From positions 1 to 21,354 of the forward strand of contig CAZGBJ010000033.1 in the NCBI GenBank assembly GCA_964523895.1: a stretch of DNA of 21,354 bases, in the 5' to 3' direction. This DNA is from UBA7359 sp964523895. GTDB taxonomy: Bacteria; Pseudomonadota; Gammaproteobacteria; Eutrophobiales; Eutrophobiaceae. Every line of letters begins with the position of its first letter. Position 1 is the stretch's first letter. Position numbers and translations under genes: made by a program. The notes beneath the pieces were generated by a model. The model was not told the DNA's origin. It was given only the letters and a program-made list of their open reading frames with translations, and did not search any database. Below are positions 13,009 to 21,354 of this stretch, one piece after another.

Positions 13009-15189
13009 ATGATAAAAATAATAAATCGAACAATGTCAGGCTTGAACGGGGTATCGCTGGCCTTAATCAGTTTATTTCTGCTTTGTTCAGGCTGCGAACA
13101 ATCAGCCTGGAACAATCCTTATCCAGAACAGGATAAATCCAAACGGATTTATTACGATTCGTTTAAAGAGCGCCCGAAACATCTAGACCCGGTTAGTTCT
13201 TACAGTTCTAATGAATATATATTTTTGGGACAGATTTATGAAGCACCATTGCAATATCACTTTTTGAAGCGTCCCTATGAATTGATTCCTCTAATAGCAA
13301 CAGAATTACCTAAGCCGGTCTATTTTGATAGTGAAGGGCAGATTTTGTCAGATGAAATTGATGCTGAAAAAATTGATCATGTTAAATATAAAATATCGAT
13401 TAAATCCGGAATTTTATATCAACCACACCCTGCATTTGCAAAAAATTCGGCTGATGAATATCTCTATCATGATCTTTCAGAAGAGAAATTAGAATATATC
13501 CATGTCTTATCTGATTTTGATATGGTTGGTACTCGCGAGATGCTGGCTAAAGATTACGTCTACCAAATAAAAAGAATGGCGCATCCGAAAATTCATTCGC
13601 CAATAGCTGGTTTAATGGGTAAATATATTGTTGGACTGAATGAACTCGCCGAAGAACTTCATCGTCTTGATACAGCAAAAACAAATTATATCGATTTGAA
13701 TAGCTATGATTTACCCGGCGTGAAAGTCATTGATGACAGCACGTTTGAAATAACACTTAAACAGAAATATCCACAGTTTATTTATTGGTTATCAATGTCC
13801 TTTTTTGCTCCGATGCCCTGGGAAGCCGATTACTTTTATTCTCAAGAGGGTATGGAAGAAAAAAACATTACACTTGATTGGTATCCTGTTGGCACAGGGC
13901 CATTTATGTTGACAGAGAACAACCCTAATCGTCGCATGGTATTGGAACGTAATCCAAACTTTCGAGGCGAATCCTATCCTGCGGAAGGGGATGAGGGAGA
14001 TAGAGCATTAGGTCTGCTTGAGGATGCGGGCAAAAAAATGCCGTTTATAGATACCGCTATTTACAGTCTGGAAAAAGAATCAATTCCTTCGTGGAATAAA
14101 TTTCTGCAGGGTTATTATGATACTTCAGGGATTGTCTCAGATAGTTTTGATCAAGCGGTACAGTTTAATGCACAGGGTAATGCGCAATTAACGGACGAAA
14201 TGCAGGAAAAAGATATTCGTTTGATCACGGCAGTAACGACATCAACTTCATACATGGGCTTTAATATGGCGGATGATGTTATTGGCGGTAATAGTGAACG
14301 AGCCAGACTTCTTAGACGTGCTATTTCTATTGCTGTTGACTACGAGGAATACATTTCCATTTTTGCCAATGGTCGCGGTAAACCTTCGCAAGGACCCATC
14401 CCTCCCGGAATATTTGGTGCTATTGAAGGAGAAGAAGGTATCAATCCTTATGTGTATCAATGGCAAAACGGTAAGACCGTGCGGCGAGACATTGAACAAG
14501 CAAAAGAATTGATGATACAAGCTGGTTATCCTGATGGACGTGAAAAAAAGAGTGGTAAACCATTAGTATTGAATTTGGATACACCGGCTGCAGGTCCGGG
14601 AGCGAAAGCAACATTTGACTGGATGCGTAAACAGTTTTCAAAGCTTGGGATTAATCTTGTTATACGTGCGACAGATTACAATCGATTTCAAGAGAAAGTC
14701 AGAAAAGGCACGACACAAATATATCAATGGGGCTGGAATGCGGATTATCCTGATCCGGAAAACTTTTTCTTCTTATTGTATGGGCCTAATTCAAAAGTTG
14801 ATTATGCCGGAGAGAATGCCTCAAATTATAAGAATGCTGAGTTTGATGCATTATTTAATCAGATGAAAAGCATGAACAATAGTACTGGGCGACAAGATGT
14901 AATAAATCAGATGGTAGAAATCGTTAGAAAAGATGCGCCGTGGTTATGGGGCTTTCATCCTATCGGGTTTTCTTTACATCATGGGTGGTATAAAAACGCA
15001 AAACCAAACTTAATGGCAAATAACACGCTTAAATATAAACGTATTGAGCCAGTGGTTCGTGTAGAAAAACGTGCTGAGTGGAACGAACCGATATGGTGGC
15101 CGATTGCACTTCTTATTTTGTTTACGATAGTTGTTTTACTGCCAGGCATTGTTTCCTATCGTCGAAGGGAGACTAAATCAGCTTTATGA
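13009..15189 (+). CDS. Oligopeptide-type ABC transporter substrate-binding lipoprotein with C-terminal membrane anchor
   Basis: A large (726-residue) SBP_bac_5 family protein. Starting at ATG 13009, the N-terminus is a lipoprotein signal ending LFLLCSGC with lipidated Cys29; upstream ATGs at 12991 and 13000 and a later one at 13033 are possible. The frame is open further upstream, but that part overlaps fabI antisense. Typical blocks are YEAPLQYH, WYPVGTGPFMLTENNPNRRM and YPDPENFFFLLYGP. The C-terminus carries a second hydrophobic helix (~696-717, WWPIALLILFTIVVLLPGI) followed by RRR. DppA/OppA are usually ~540 residues without such a helix, so this one may be held at both ends. It should deliver peptides or similar solutes to the permeases encoded next; its stop overlaps the next start (ATGA). 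Confidence 0.9.
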   Translation: MIKIINRTMSGLNGVSLALISLFLLCSGCEQSAWNNPYPEQDKSKRIYYDSFKERPKHLDPVSSYSSNEYIFLGQIYEAPLQYHFLKRPYELIPLIATELPKPVYFDSEGQILSDEIDAEKIDHVKYKISIKSGILYQPHPAFAKNSADEYLYHDLSEEKLEYIHVLSDFDMVGTREMLAKDYVYQIKRMAHPKIHSPIAGLMGKYIVGLNELAEELHRLDTAKTNYIDLNSYDLPGVKVIDDSTFEITLKQKYPQFIYWLSMSFFAPMPWEADYFYSQEGMEEKNITLDWYPVGTGPFMLTENNPNRRMVLERNPNFRGESYPAEGDEGDRALGLLEDAGKKMPFIDTAIYSLEKESIPSWNKFLQGYYDTSGIVSDSFDQAVQFNAQGNAQLTDEMQEKDIRLITAVTTSTSYMGFNMADDVIGGNSERARLLRRAISIAVDYEEYISIFANGRGKPSQGPIPPGIFGAIEGEEGINPYVYQWQNGKTVRRDIEQAKELMIQAGYPDGREKKSGKPLVLNLDTPAAGPGAKATFDWMRKQFSKLGINLVIRATDYNRFQEKVRKGTTQIYQWGWNADYPDPENFFFLLYGPNSKVDYAGENASNYKNAEFDALFNQMKSMNNSTGRQDVINQMVEIVRKDAPWLWGFHPIGFSLHHGWYKNAKPNLMANNTLKYKRIEPVVRVEKRAEWNEPIWWPIALLILFTIVVLLPGIVSYRRRETKSAL

Positions 15190-16163
15190 TTACTTATATC
15201 TTACGACGAATAGCCTATGCGTTACCGATATTGATTGGTGTAAATATTATTACCTTTGTTTTATTTTTTGTTGTCAATACGCCCGATGACATGGCACGTA
15301 TGCAATTGGGTCAAAAACATATTAGTGAAGCAGCCATTGCGAAATGGAAAGAAGAACGTGGTTATGACAAACCGGTACTCTGGAATAGTAAGGCTGAAGC
15401 TTCAGAAAAAATAACAGATACTATTTTCTATCAAAATTCGGTAAAACTTTTTGTTTTTGATTTTGGACGTTCCGATAGTGGTCGTGATATTAGTTATGAT
15501 ATTAGTCAAAGGATGTGGCCCAGCCTTTCTATTACTGTCCCCGGCTTGATACTTGGTTTATTGGCTTACATTACCTTTGGTTTAATTCTCGCATTTTTTC
15601 GAGGGAGTTATATTGATGTGTCGGGTGTGATTCTTTGTGTTGCGATGATGTCTATTTCGGGTTTGTTTTATATTATTGGTGGCCAGTTTCTAATTGGTAA
15701 AATGCTTCATTTGGTTCCTATCTCGGGTTACGACACGGGATTAAATTCAATAAAATTTATCGCCTTACCTGTACTAATTGGTTTGGTCGGTGGCATAGGT
15801 GCCAGTACACGATGGTACCGAACTATTTTTCTGGAAGAAATGGGAAAGGACTATGTCAGGACGGCAAAGGCAAAGGGTTTGTCTGAGACAGTAGTGCTCT
15901 ATAAGCATGTTCTTATGAACGGTCTTATCCCGATACTGACCGGTGTCGTCGTTATTTTACCAAGTCTATTTATGGGCAGTTTGATTGTGGAATCCTTTTT
16001 TGCCATTCCAGGTCTGGGCAGCTATACCATTGATGCAATTAGTCGTCAGGATTTTGCTATTGTTCGTTCGATGGTTTTCCTAGGATCAGTGTTATACATT
16101 ATTGGATTAATACTGACCGATATTTCATACACGCTAGTCGATCCAAGGGTGAGGCTAAATTAG
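15186..16163 (+). CDS. ABC transporter permease, DppB/OppB type
   Basis: A 325-residue inner-membrane permease that forms half of the channel. The N-terminus (MITYILRRIAYALPILIGV) is the standard DppB start, followed by a periplasmic segment and about five more helices. The EAA loop that contacts the ATPase is DYVRTAKAKGLSE (from about residue 220), and the C-terminus ends TLVDPRVRL as in this family. The ATG overlaps the TGA of the binding-protein gene by four bases, implying coupled translation. The segment between helices 1 and 2 (~40-100) is longer than in many DppB proteins. Confidence 0.94.
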   Translation: MITYILRRIAYALPILIGVNIITFVLFFVVNTPDDMARMQLGQKHISEAAIAKWKEERGYDKPVLWNSKAEASEKITDTIFYQNSVKLFVFDFGRSDSGRDISYDISQRMWPSLSITVPGLILGLLAYITFGLILAFFRGSYIDVSGVILCVAMMSISGLFYIIGGQFLIGKMLHLVPISGYDTGLNSIKFIALPVLIGLVGGIGASTRWYRTIFLEEMGKDYVRTAKAKGLSETVVLYKHVLMNGLIPILTGVVVILPSLFMGSLIVESFFAIPGLGSYTIDAISRQDFAIVRSMVFLGSVLYIIGLILTDISYTLVDPRVRLN

Positions 16164-16165
16164 AT

Positions 16166-17566
16166 ATGCCTGTTATATTCATTACTGACGGGCTTATATT
16201 CCTATTGCTATTTATGGTAATTGCGTTTGTGTTTTATGCTCGTCAGCATGAACATTTACGCGCACCCTGGCGAGATGTTGCACGCCGACCTCTGGCAATG
16301 TCAGCAGCTATTGTTCTTTCTGTTTATGTTGTTATAGGTTTGTTCGATTCTTTACATTTCCATCCCAGATTAGATGGGACTGAATCAAACGAGGTAGTTT
16401 ATTCAGCTGAAATTTCAAGTGTACTGGATGTGATACTGGATGATCTTCGTAAAAACACGGAAAGAACGTATTCTGCGCCGATGGCCAGTTATGCATTTTC
16501 AAAAGAAATGATAGAGCAAGCGGATGGTAAACAAATTAGAGATTATCCACGATTAAAATATGGTGGTGCGCATCTTGAATATCCTGAGTCACAGAGTAGG
16601 TTGGATATAACAAAGCGAATATTACGTTCTTTATTTTTTGGTTTACTAATTAGTTTGTTTGCTGTTGGGTTAATTATTTTAATATTAAGTAAAAGTAATA
16701 ATCTAAGTGTTATAGAAAGCTTGAAAAAATGTGCGCGCAATGAATTTGCCATTCCGTGGTATGCTATATTTATTACCTTAAGCATTGTTATTACGCTTAT
16801 TAGCTGCACTTATTGTTTATCTCAGCACTATCATGTTTTTGGTACGGATAAAGTAGGGCAGGATGTGCTCTATCAAACATTAAAAAGTATCCGCACGGGC
16901 CTTGTTATAGGGACCTTAACGACTTTAGTTATGTTGCCGTTTGCAATCATGGCCGGTCTAATGGCAGGTTATTTTCGTGGCTGGATTGATGATGTTATTC
17001 AATATCTTTATACAACATTGAATTCAATTCCGGGTGTGTTATTAATCGCTGCTTCTATTTTATTATTGCAGGTTTATATTAGTAATCATGCCGATGATTT
17101 TAATAGTCTGGAACAAAGAGCCGATTTAAGGCTGCTATTTTTATGTATCATTCTGGGTATTACCAGTTGGACGGGCTTATGCCGTCTATTAAGAGCTGAA
17201 ACACTCAAGTTACGGGAAGTTGATTACGTTCAGGCAGCTCAGGCATTTGGCGTAGGTAATCTGAGCATTATGCTGCGTCATTTATTACCAAATGTCATGC
17301 ACATCGTTATGATTTCAATTGTGTTGGATTTTAGTGGCCTTGTATTGGCTGAAGCGGTACTTTCTTATGTTGGCATTGGAGTCGACCCTGGCATGCATAG
17401 CTGGGGAAATATGATTAATAGCGCACGTCTGGAAATAGCACGCGATCCCGTTGTTTGGTGGTCATTGGCAGCCGCATTTATTTTTATGTTTGTCCTTGTT
17501 TTGTCTGCAAATTTATTTTCTGATGCGGTTAGAGATGCATTTGATCCAAGAATAAGAGAAAGTTAA
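16166..17566 (+). CDS. ABC transporter permease, DppC/OppC type, with extended N-terminal half
   Basis: A 466-residue second permease. The C-terminal ~230 residues are a normal binding-protein-dependent permease domain: FGTDKVGQDVLYQTLKSIRT, the EAA loop DYVQAAQAFGVGNLSIMLRH, SYVGIGVDPGMHSWG and the end DAFDPRIRES. The first half is unusual: a helix at 2-24 replaces the usual short cytoplasmic start, a second is at ~44-62, then comes a ~95-residue polar stretch that may be periplasmic, and further helices at ~155-175 and ~200-220. DppC proteins are normally about 300 residues. It starts two bases after the DppB-like gene and should pair with it. Confidence 0.93.
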   Translation: MPVIFITDGLIFLLLFMVIAFVFYARQHEHLRAPWRDVARRPLAMSAAIVLSVYVVIGLFDSLHFHPRLDGTESNEVVYSAEISSVLDVILDDLRKNTERTYSAPMASYAFSKEMIEQADGKQIRDYPRLKYGGAHLEYPESQSRLDITKRILRSLFFGLLISLFAVGLIILILSKSNNLSVIESLKKCARNEFAIPWYAIFITLSIVITLISCTYCLSQHYHVFGTDKVGQDVLYQTLKSIRTGLVIGTLTTLVMLPFAIMAGLMAGYFRGWIDDVIQYLYTTLNSIPGVLLIAASILLLQVYISNHADDFNSLEQRADLRLLFLCIILGITSWTGLCRLLRAETLKLREVDYVQAAQAFGVGNLSIMLRHLLPNVMHIVMISIVLDFSGLVLAEAVLSYVGIGVDPGMHSWGNMINSARLEIARDPVVWWSLAAAFIFMFVLVLSANLFSDAVRDAFDPRIRES

Positions 17567-17597
17567 GTTAATTAAATTGATTAATGGATATATAGAT

Positions 17598-17999
17598 ATG
17601 ACAACAGCAGAATTACCCAGAGATAGACAACCGGCAATCAAGATTGCTGCCATGCCAAAAGATACTAATTCCGGCGGCAGTATTTTTGGTGGCTGGATCA
17701 TGTCTCAAATTGATATTGCCGGAGCAATAGCAGCATTGGAGCGTGCTAAAGGAAGGATAGTGACGGTTGCAGTCAATTCGATGGAATTCCATGAGCCGGT
17801 TTTTGTTGGTGATCTTGTCAGTTGCTATGCCGATGTTATTAAAACAGGACATTCTTCTATTACGGTTAAAGTTGAGGTCTATGCTGAACGTAACCCGGTA
17901 AAAAGGGAAACCGTTAAAGTAACTGAAGCCGTATTAACCTATGTAGCATTAGATGAAAATCGAAAGCTACGACAATTACCTGCGTTGGACGAAGAATAA
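17598..17999 (+). CDS. yciA: Acyl-CoA thioesterase, YciA-type hotdog
   Basis: A 133-residue hotdog-fold hydrolase that releases CoA from acyl-CoA. Diagnostic features are DTNSGGSIFGGWIMSQIDIAGA, with the catalytic Asp in the hotdog helix, and VNSMEFHEPVFVGD. The ATG at 17598 matches the family start; a TTG seven codons upstream is in frame but less likely. It sits inside the ABC transporter operon, 31 bases after the second permease and two before the ATPase gene. Nothing in the transporter needs a thioesterase, so the placement probably reflects shared regulation, or a link between imported material and acyl metabolism. Confidence 0.93.
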   Translation: MTTAELPRDRQPAIKIAAMPKDTNSGGSIFGGWIMSQIDIAGAIAALERAKGRIVTVAVNSMEFHEPVFVGDLVSCYADVIKTGHSSITVKVEVYAERNPVKRETVKVTEAVLTYVALDENRKLRQLPALDEE

Positions 18000-18001
18000 A
18001 A

Positions 18002-19642
18002 ATGGCTGATTCTTTACTTGAAGTTAAAAATCTTACCACCTGTATAGGCATGGGTGAGAACAAGATTAATGTTGTTGATGATGTTAGTTTTACTATTAAT
18101 CAAGGTGAAACATTTGTTCTGCTCGGTGAATCCGGCAGTGGCAAATCTATAAGTGCATTATCAATTATGCGATTACTTCCTGCTGCTGCAAAAATCGATT
18201 CTGGCGAAGTTATTTTAAACGGACAAAATTTATTCCAGTTGCCGGAAAGTAAAATGCGCGATGTGCGCGGTGCCAGAATAGGCATGATCTTTCAAGAGCC
18301 ACAAACATCATTAAATCCAGTATTGACCGCGGGCCAACAAATAAGCGAAACACTTTATCGTCATCAAAATTTATCAAAAATACAATGCATAAAACGCAGT
18401 ATTGAATTACTTGATGCTGTCGGTATTCCTGAACCAGATCGCAGGATCGATGAATACCCGCATCAGTTTTCCGGCGGTATGAAACAACGGATTATGATTG
18501 CAATGGCGTTAGCAGGCGAACCTGAGTTACTTATTGCGGACGAACCTACAACTGCCCTCGATGTCACTATTCAGGCACAAGTTCTAGAGTTGTTATGCAA
18601 ATTGCAAAAAGACACGGGCATGTCGATATTATTTATTACTCATGATTTAGGTGTTACATCGCAAATGGCAGATCATGTTGCGGTGATGCGTGAAGGAAAA
18701 ATAGTTGAAGCCAAAGATAAAAAAAGTTTGTTTGCCAATCCAGAGCATCCTTATACCTTACAGTTATTTGATGCTATTCCTAGTTGGGAAAAACGTCAGG
18801 TAGAAGCAGACGAAGTCAAAATTGTTCGCAGTGATGATCAATGTTTATTAAAAGTAAGTGATTTAAAAGTGTATTACCCGATACGTAAAGGTTTATTTAA
18901 AAAAGTCGTTGGTCATGTTCGGGCTGTTGATGGTGTATCCATTGATGTTCATGCCGGAGAAACAGTTGCCATTGTCGGTGAATCAGGTTCTGGCAAAACA
19001 ACAATGGGCAAGGGTATTTTGCAACTACTACAAACTACCGATGGTGAAGTCTTGTATGAAGGAAATGATTTAAGCGAACTGGATGCAGCAGAATTAAGAA
19101 AGAAACGTTCAGAAATACAGATTGTATTTCAAGACCCGTATTCATCAATGAATCCAAGAATGATGGTCAGGGACATTATCCAGGAAGGTATGCTTGCGCA
19201 AGGTATCGGCGAAACGAAACAAGAACGAGACAAAGCTAGCGCAGAACTATTGGAACATGTCGGATTATTACCTGAACATCAAAATCGTTATCCGCACGAA
19301 TTTTCCGGAGGTCAACGTCAACGTATCTGTATTGCTCGTGCTTTGGCGGTAAAACCTAAATTAATTATTTGTGATGAACCTACCAGCGCGCTCGATGTTT
19401 CTGTGCAGGCTCAAATTCTGGCTTTGTTAAGAAAATTACAAAAAGAATACCAGCTCGGCTATCTCTTTATTACACATAATATTAGTGTGGTTGAATACAT
19501 CGCGCATACTGTTGCTGTAATGTATCAGGGAAAAATTGTCGAGCAGGGGAAAGTGGAACAAGTATTGATGATCCCACAAAATGAATATACAAAAGAGTTA
19601 TTATCCGCGGTACCACGAATTAAAAAGACAGGTACTGAATAA
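18002..19642 (+). CDS. Duplicated ABC transporter ATPase, DppD-DppF fusion (YejF-like)
   Basis: One 546-residue protein carries two complete nucleotide-binding domains, equal to DppD and DppF joined. The first (~5-260) has Walker A GESGSGKS (42-49), signature FSGGMKQR and Walker B LLIADEPTTALD. The second (~285-540) has GESGSGKT, FSGGQRQR and LIICDEPTSALD. Both have the H-loop (FITHD, FITHN), so both sites look catalytically competent. It powers uptake through the two permeases. It starts two bases after the thioesterase stop, so translation is probably coupled. Transport specificity lies with the binding protein and cannot be read here. Confidence 0.95.
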   Translation: MADSLLEVKNLTTCIGMGENKINVVDDVSFTINQGETFVLLGESGSGKSISALSIMRLLPAAAKIDSGEVILNGQNLFQLPESKMRDVRGARIGMIFQEPQTSLNPVLTAGQQISETLYRHQNLSKIQCIKRSIELLDAVGIPEPDRRIDEYPHQFSGGMKQRIMIAMALAGEPELLIADEPTTALDVTIQAQVLELLCKLQKDTGMSILFITHDLGVTSQMADHVAVMREGKIVEAKDKKSLFANPEHPYTLQLFDAIPSWEKRQVEADEVKIVRSDDQCLLKVSDLKVYYPIRKGLFKKVVGHVRAVDGVSIDVHAGETVAIVGESGSGKTTMGKGILQLLQTTDGEVLYEGNDLSELDAAELRKKRSEIQIVFQDPYSSMNPRMMVRDIIQEGMLAQGIGETKQERDKASAELLEHVGLLPEHQNRYPHEFSGGQRQRICIARALAVKPKLIICDEPTSALDVSVQAQILALLRKLQKEYQLGYLFITHNISVVEYIAHTVAVMYQGKIVEQGKVEQVLMIPQNEYTKELLSAVPRIKKTGTE

Positions 19643-19699
19643 ACTATGGAGACACTATATAAATGATATCAATGATGCAGATTAATAAGATCTATACTT

Positions 19700-19704
19700 A
19701 GGAG
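19700..19704 (+). promoter_or_regulatory. Ribosome binding site deciding a TTG start
   Basis: AGGAG sits six bases before TTG at 19711, ideal spacing. The first in-frame ATG (19723) would be 18 bases away. This supports TTG as the true start of the MAPEG gene. Confidence 0.7.
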
Positions 19705-19710
19705 AAAAAT

Positions 19711-20112
19711 TTGATTTATCCGATGTTTCTGATGGTTGTTTTGACTTTTATAATCGGTTCTATTGCCATTAAAGTTCGATTTGATAGTGTAAAAAAGGGT
19801 GATGTTTCTGTCAGGTATTATAAGTTGATGCAGGGTGAGGATGTTCCTGAAATAGTGACCAAAACCACTCGTTGTTTCAATAATCAATTCGAAGTCCCCG
19901 TTCTTTTTTATGTGGTTTGTACTTTATATGTCAGCTTGGGTATCGAGAGTTTGCTTGGGCTTATATTTGCATGGTTGTTTGTTATTCTGCGCAGTATTCA
20001 TGCCTATATCCACTTAAGCTACAATAATATCCTTCATAGAATGCGTGTTTATTGGTTGGCATGTATGAGTGTGCTTGTCTTGTGGATAAATCTGGTGGTT
20101 CATCAAATATAG
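19711..20112 (+). CDS. MAPEG-family membrane protein
   Basis: A 133-residue inner-membrane protein with about four helices. The family core is present: TTRCFNNQFEVPVLFYVV, where Asn-x-x-Glu-x-Pro is the MAPEG glutathione-site signature, then LRSIHAYIHLSYNNILHRM. MAPEG proteins include microsomal glutathione transferases and related bacterial enzymes; the bacterial ones are mostly uncharacterised. The start is TTG, chosen because of the well-placed AGGAG. It follows the ABC transporter ATPase gene by 68 bases in the same direction and might be read through from that operon, but a functional link is not evident. Confidence 0.88.
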   Translation: MIYPMFLMVVLTFIIGSIAIKVRFDSVKKGDVSVRYYKLMQGEDVPEIVTKTTRCFNNQFEVPVLFYVVCTLYVSLGIESLLGLIFAWLFVILRSIHAYIHLSYNNILHRMRVYWLACMSVLVLWINLVVHQI

Positions 20113-20332
20113 TAAGTGTAATTACGCCGAATAAATTCCGTTTCGCTCCAAATTCTTCGATGTTTCTGAGCTGTAATTCCACCTAAATTTGTTTTCAGTT
20201 TATGGAAATATTATTTTTATTTTCAAGCGTCTGATAGATTTATTTAACTGTGACGCTTTTTCAAAAAAATCTGTTAATATACTTTTTCAACAAGTTTTAA
20301 GTGAGTTAATCAATAAAAAACCAGGAGAGAAT

Positions 20333-20665
20333 ATGTCTGTAAAAACAAGTGCTTTCAAAGAAAAGCAAACTAAATCACAAATTATTGCTGAGATTTCGGA
20401 AGCAACAGGAGTTTCAAAAGCTAACGTAAAAGCAGTTCTGGCTTCATTAGGTGTTCAGGCTGCACGCCACTTGAAACCGCGTGCCTGTGGCGTATTTCTT
20501 GTCCCTGACCTGGGCGTAAAGATGAAAACCGTTAAAAAAGCAGCAACCAAGGCAAGACCTGGCCGCAATCCATTTACCGGTGAAGAAATCATGATTAAGG
20601 CAAAGCCTGCATCAAAGTCAGTTCGTGCGGTAACGCTGAAAGCCGCTAAGGCAATGGCAGATTAA
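20333..20665 (+). CDS. HU-family DNA-binding protein
   Basis: A 110-residue HU-like nucleoid protein. The ATG at 20333 is preceded by CCAGGAG at 20321-20327, so the 48 codons of open frame further upstream are not coding. The N-terminal Lys-rich leader is followed by the dimerisation helices (SQIIAEISEATGVSKANVKAVLASL) and the DNA-binding arm with ARPGRNPFTGEEI, containing the conserved Arg-Asn-Pro. The C-terminus is AKPASKSVRAVTLKAAKAMAD, more basic and Ala-rich than E. coli HU. The strong ribosome site suggests abundant expression. It is a different subgroup from the IHF-like protein at 4545-4832. A small hairpin (ACGCA-GGGA-TGCGT, 20689-20702) follows the gene. Confidence 0.9.
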   Translation: MSVKTSAFKEKQTKSQIIAEISEATGVSKANVKAVLASLGVQAARHLKPRACGVFLVPDLGVKMKTVKKAATKARPGRNPFTGEEIMIKAKPASKSVRAVTLKAAKAMAD

Positions 20666-20751
20666 TCAATAAATGTATTGTATTCATTACGCAGGGATGC
20701 GTTTCCATACAGTTTGAATTAAAAATACTGGTTTGATTAGCATTAAGTGTT

Positions 20752-21237
20752 ATGGAGCAAGATTTTGAAGAACTGCCGAAGAGTAAATCACAGGTAAAAC
20801 GTGATTTACACGATTTAAAATTACTTGGCAAACAACTCGTAGAACTACCTGACAAGCAACTCATTAATATTCCTGTCTCTGACCAGCTTAGAAGTGCCAT
20901 TATTTCCGCAAAATCAATGACGCATGGTGCACTTAGTCGCCAATTTAAATTCATTGGAAATTTAATGAAAAATGAAGATGAAAGCTTAATACGTCTAGCT
21001 CTGGAAAAATCACAACAGCCACATAAAGATGAAGTAAATGAATTCCATGAACTTGAGCAATGGCGTGATAATTTACTGCAAGGTGATCAAGCTTTACTAG
21101 ATAAGCTAGCTGATAAGTTTGAGAATTTTGAACGACAACATGTCGGTCAATTGATCCGGAATGCAAAAAAAGAACATAAACTAAATAAGCCTCCAAAATC
21201 AGCTCGCTTACTATTTAAATATTTAGGGAGTCTCTGA
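20752..21237 (+). CDS. darP: Ribosome biogenesis factor DarP (YjgA, DUF615)
   Basis: A 161-residue, highly charged helical protein that associates with the large ribosomal subunit precursor. Family landmarks are SKSQVKRDLHDLKLLGKQL near the N-terminus, VELPDKQL, the central RQFKFIGNLM, and the tail KPPKSARLLFKYL. Length matches the family. The ATG at 20752 gives the usual acidic start MEQDFEELPKSK. It lies seven bases before the YehS-like gene, so the two are probably co-transcribed. In Gammaproteobacteria this gene normally appears in one copy. Confidence 0.95.
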   Translation: MEQDFEELPKSKSQVKRDLHDLKLLGKQLVELPDKQLINIPVSDQLRSAIISAKSMTHGALSRQFKFIGNLMKNEDESLIRLALEKSQQPHKDEVNEFHELEQWRDNLLQGDQALLDKLADKFENFERQHVGQLIRNAKKEHKLNKPPKSARLLFKYLGSL

Positions 21238-21244
21238 TTTAGTC

Positions 21245-21354
21245 ATGAATAATAACGATATTTTACGCCGCCTACGTTACTCCTTTGAATTTTCTGATTC
21301 GAAAATGATATCCGTATTTGGCTTGGCTAATCTTAAGGTTAATCGTGAACAGAT
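21245..21354 (+). CDS. yehS: YehS-like DUF1456 protein (3' end beyond the window)
   Basis: Thirty-six codons are visible from the ATG at 21245. The start NNNDILRRLRYSFEFSDSKM and the following VFGLANLKVNREQ match the N-terminus of DUF1456 proteins, whose typical opening is NNDILRRLRYA. The domain usually occurs twice in a ~155-residue protein, so three quarters lie outside the window. Function is unknown. It starts seven bases after DarP. Confidence 0.85.
   Translation, partial: MNNNDILRRLRYSFEFSDSKMISVFGLANLKVNREQ

Noticed and set aside
18594..18606. ATGCAAATTGCAA, one mismatch from the LuxO-type operator
   Set aside because: It lies inside the ATPase coding sequence (codons Cys-Lys-Leu-Gln) with no sigma-54 promoter nearby; likely chance.
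20250..20280. Promoter for the HU-like gene (GTGACG / TAATAT)
   Set aside because: The -10-like TAATAT is reasonable, but the -35 match is poor and the spacing is 19 bases, so it is not listed as a feature.
20189..20332. 48-codon upstream extension of the HU-like gene
   Set aside because: A strong CCAGGAG precedes the ATG at 20333, and the extension has no HU similarity.

Overview
The window looks like an AT-rich gammaproteobacterial chromosome segment. The evidence is gene content: NADH-dependent FabI, a DarP (YjgA) and YehS (DUF1456) gene pair, YciA, IHF/HU-like proteins, and a response regulator with the signatures of LuxO. I cannot name a genus. About half of the window (1-10783) is an eroded accessory region with two insertion-sequence events, a palindromic repeat element, several broken genes and two simple-sequence repeats. 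The other half (10784-21354) is ordinary dense housekeeping sequence.

Layout. 1-1610: end of an unidentified gene, then a decayed minus-strand CHASE-GGDEF gene. That gene carries frameshifts, is split by a ~156-bp inverted-repeat element, and is joined in frame to the last ~88 codons of a dicarboxylate/amino-acid symporter. 1611-3502: an intergenic region with a perfect LuxO-type operator (TTGCA-N3-TGCAA) and a sigma-54 promoter, leading into a gene for an exported HExxH protein. An intact 717-bp IS1595-family element (18-bp inverted repeats, 8-bp target duplication) has inserted in its signal-peptide region, and a 100-N assembly gap follows. A 30-codon membrane peptide overlaps its stop codon. 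3503-4872: an orphan receiver protein, two small unrecognised ORFs and an IHF-beta-like gene. 5051-9703 (minus): a three-gene signalling operon, MASE1-CHASE-PAS histidine kinase, single-domain receiver, LuxO-family sigma-54 activator. 9704-10783: non-coding, with a CATC repeat, a CA repeat and a dead IS256-family transposase. 10784-12917 (minus): DAACS symporter and fabI. 13009-19642 (plus): an oligopeptide-type ABC transporter operon with a YciA-type thioesterase gene inside it. 19711-21354 (plus): MAPEG protein, HU-like protein, DarP and the start of YehS.

How it may fit together. The LuxO-like regulator keeps the sigma-54 contact loop and a C-terminal recognition helix very like that of Vibrio LuxO. 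The only perfect intergenic LuxO-type operator I found lies about 116 bp upstream of the only convincing sigma-54 promoter, and both point at the exported HExxH gene. The simplest reading is a kinase -> receiver(s) -> LuxO-like activator -> secreted-protein pathway whose local target has been broken by an insertion sequence. The operator and promoter are seen directly in the sequence. The regulatory link is inference.
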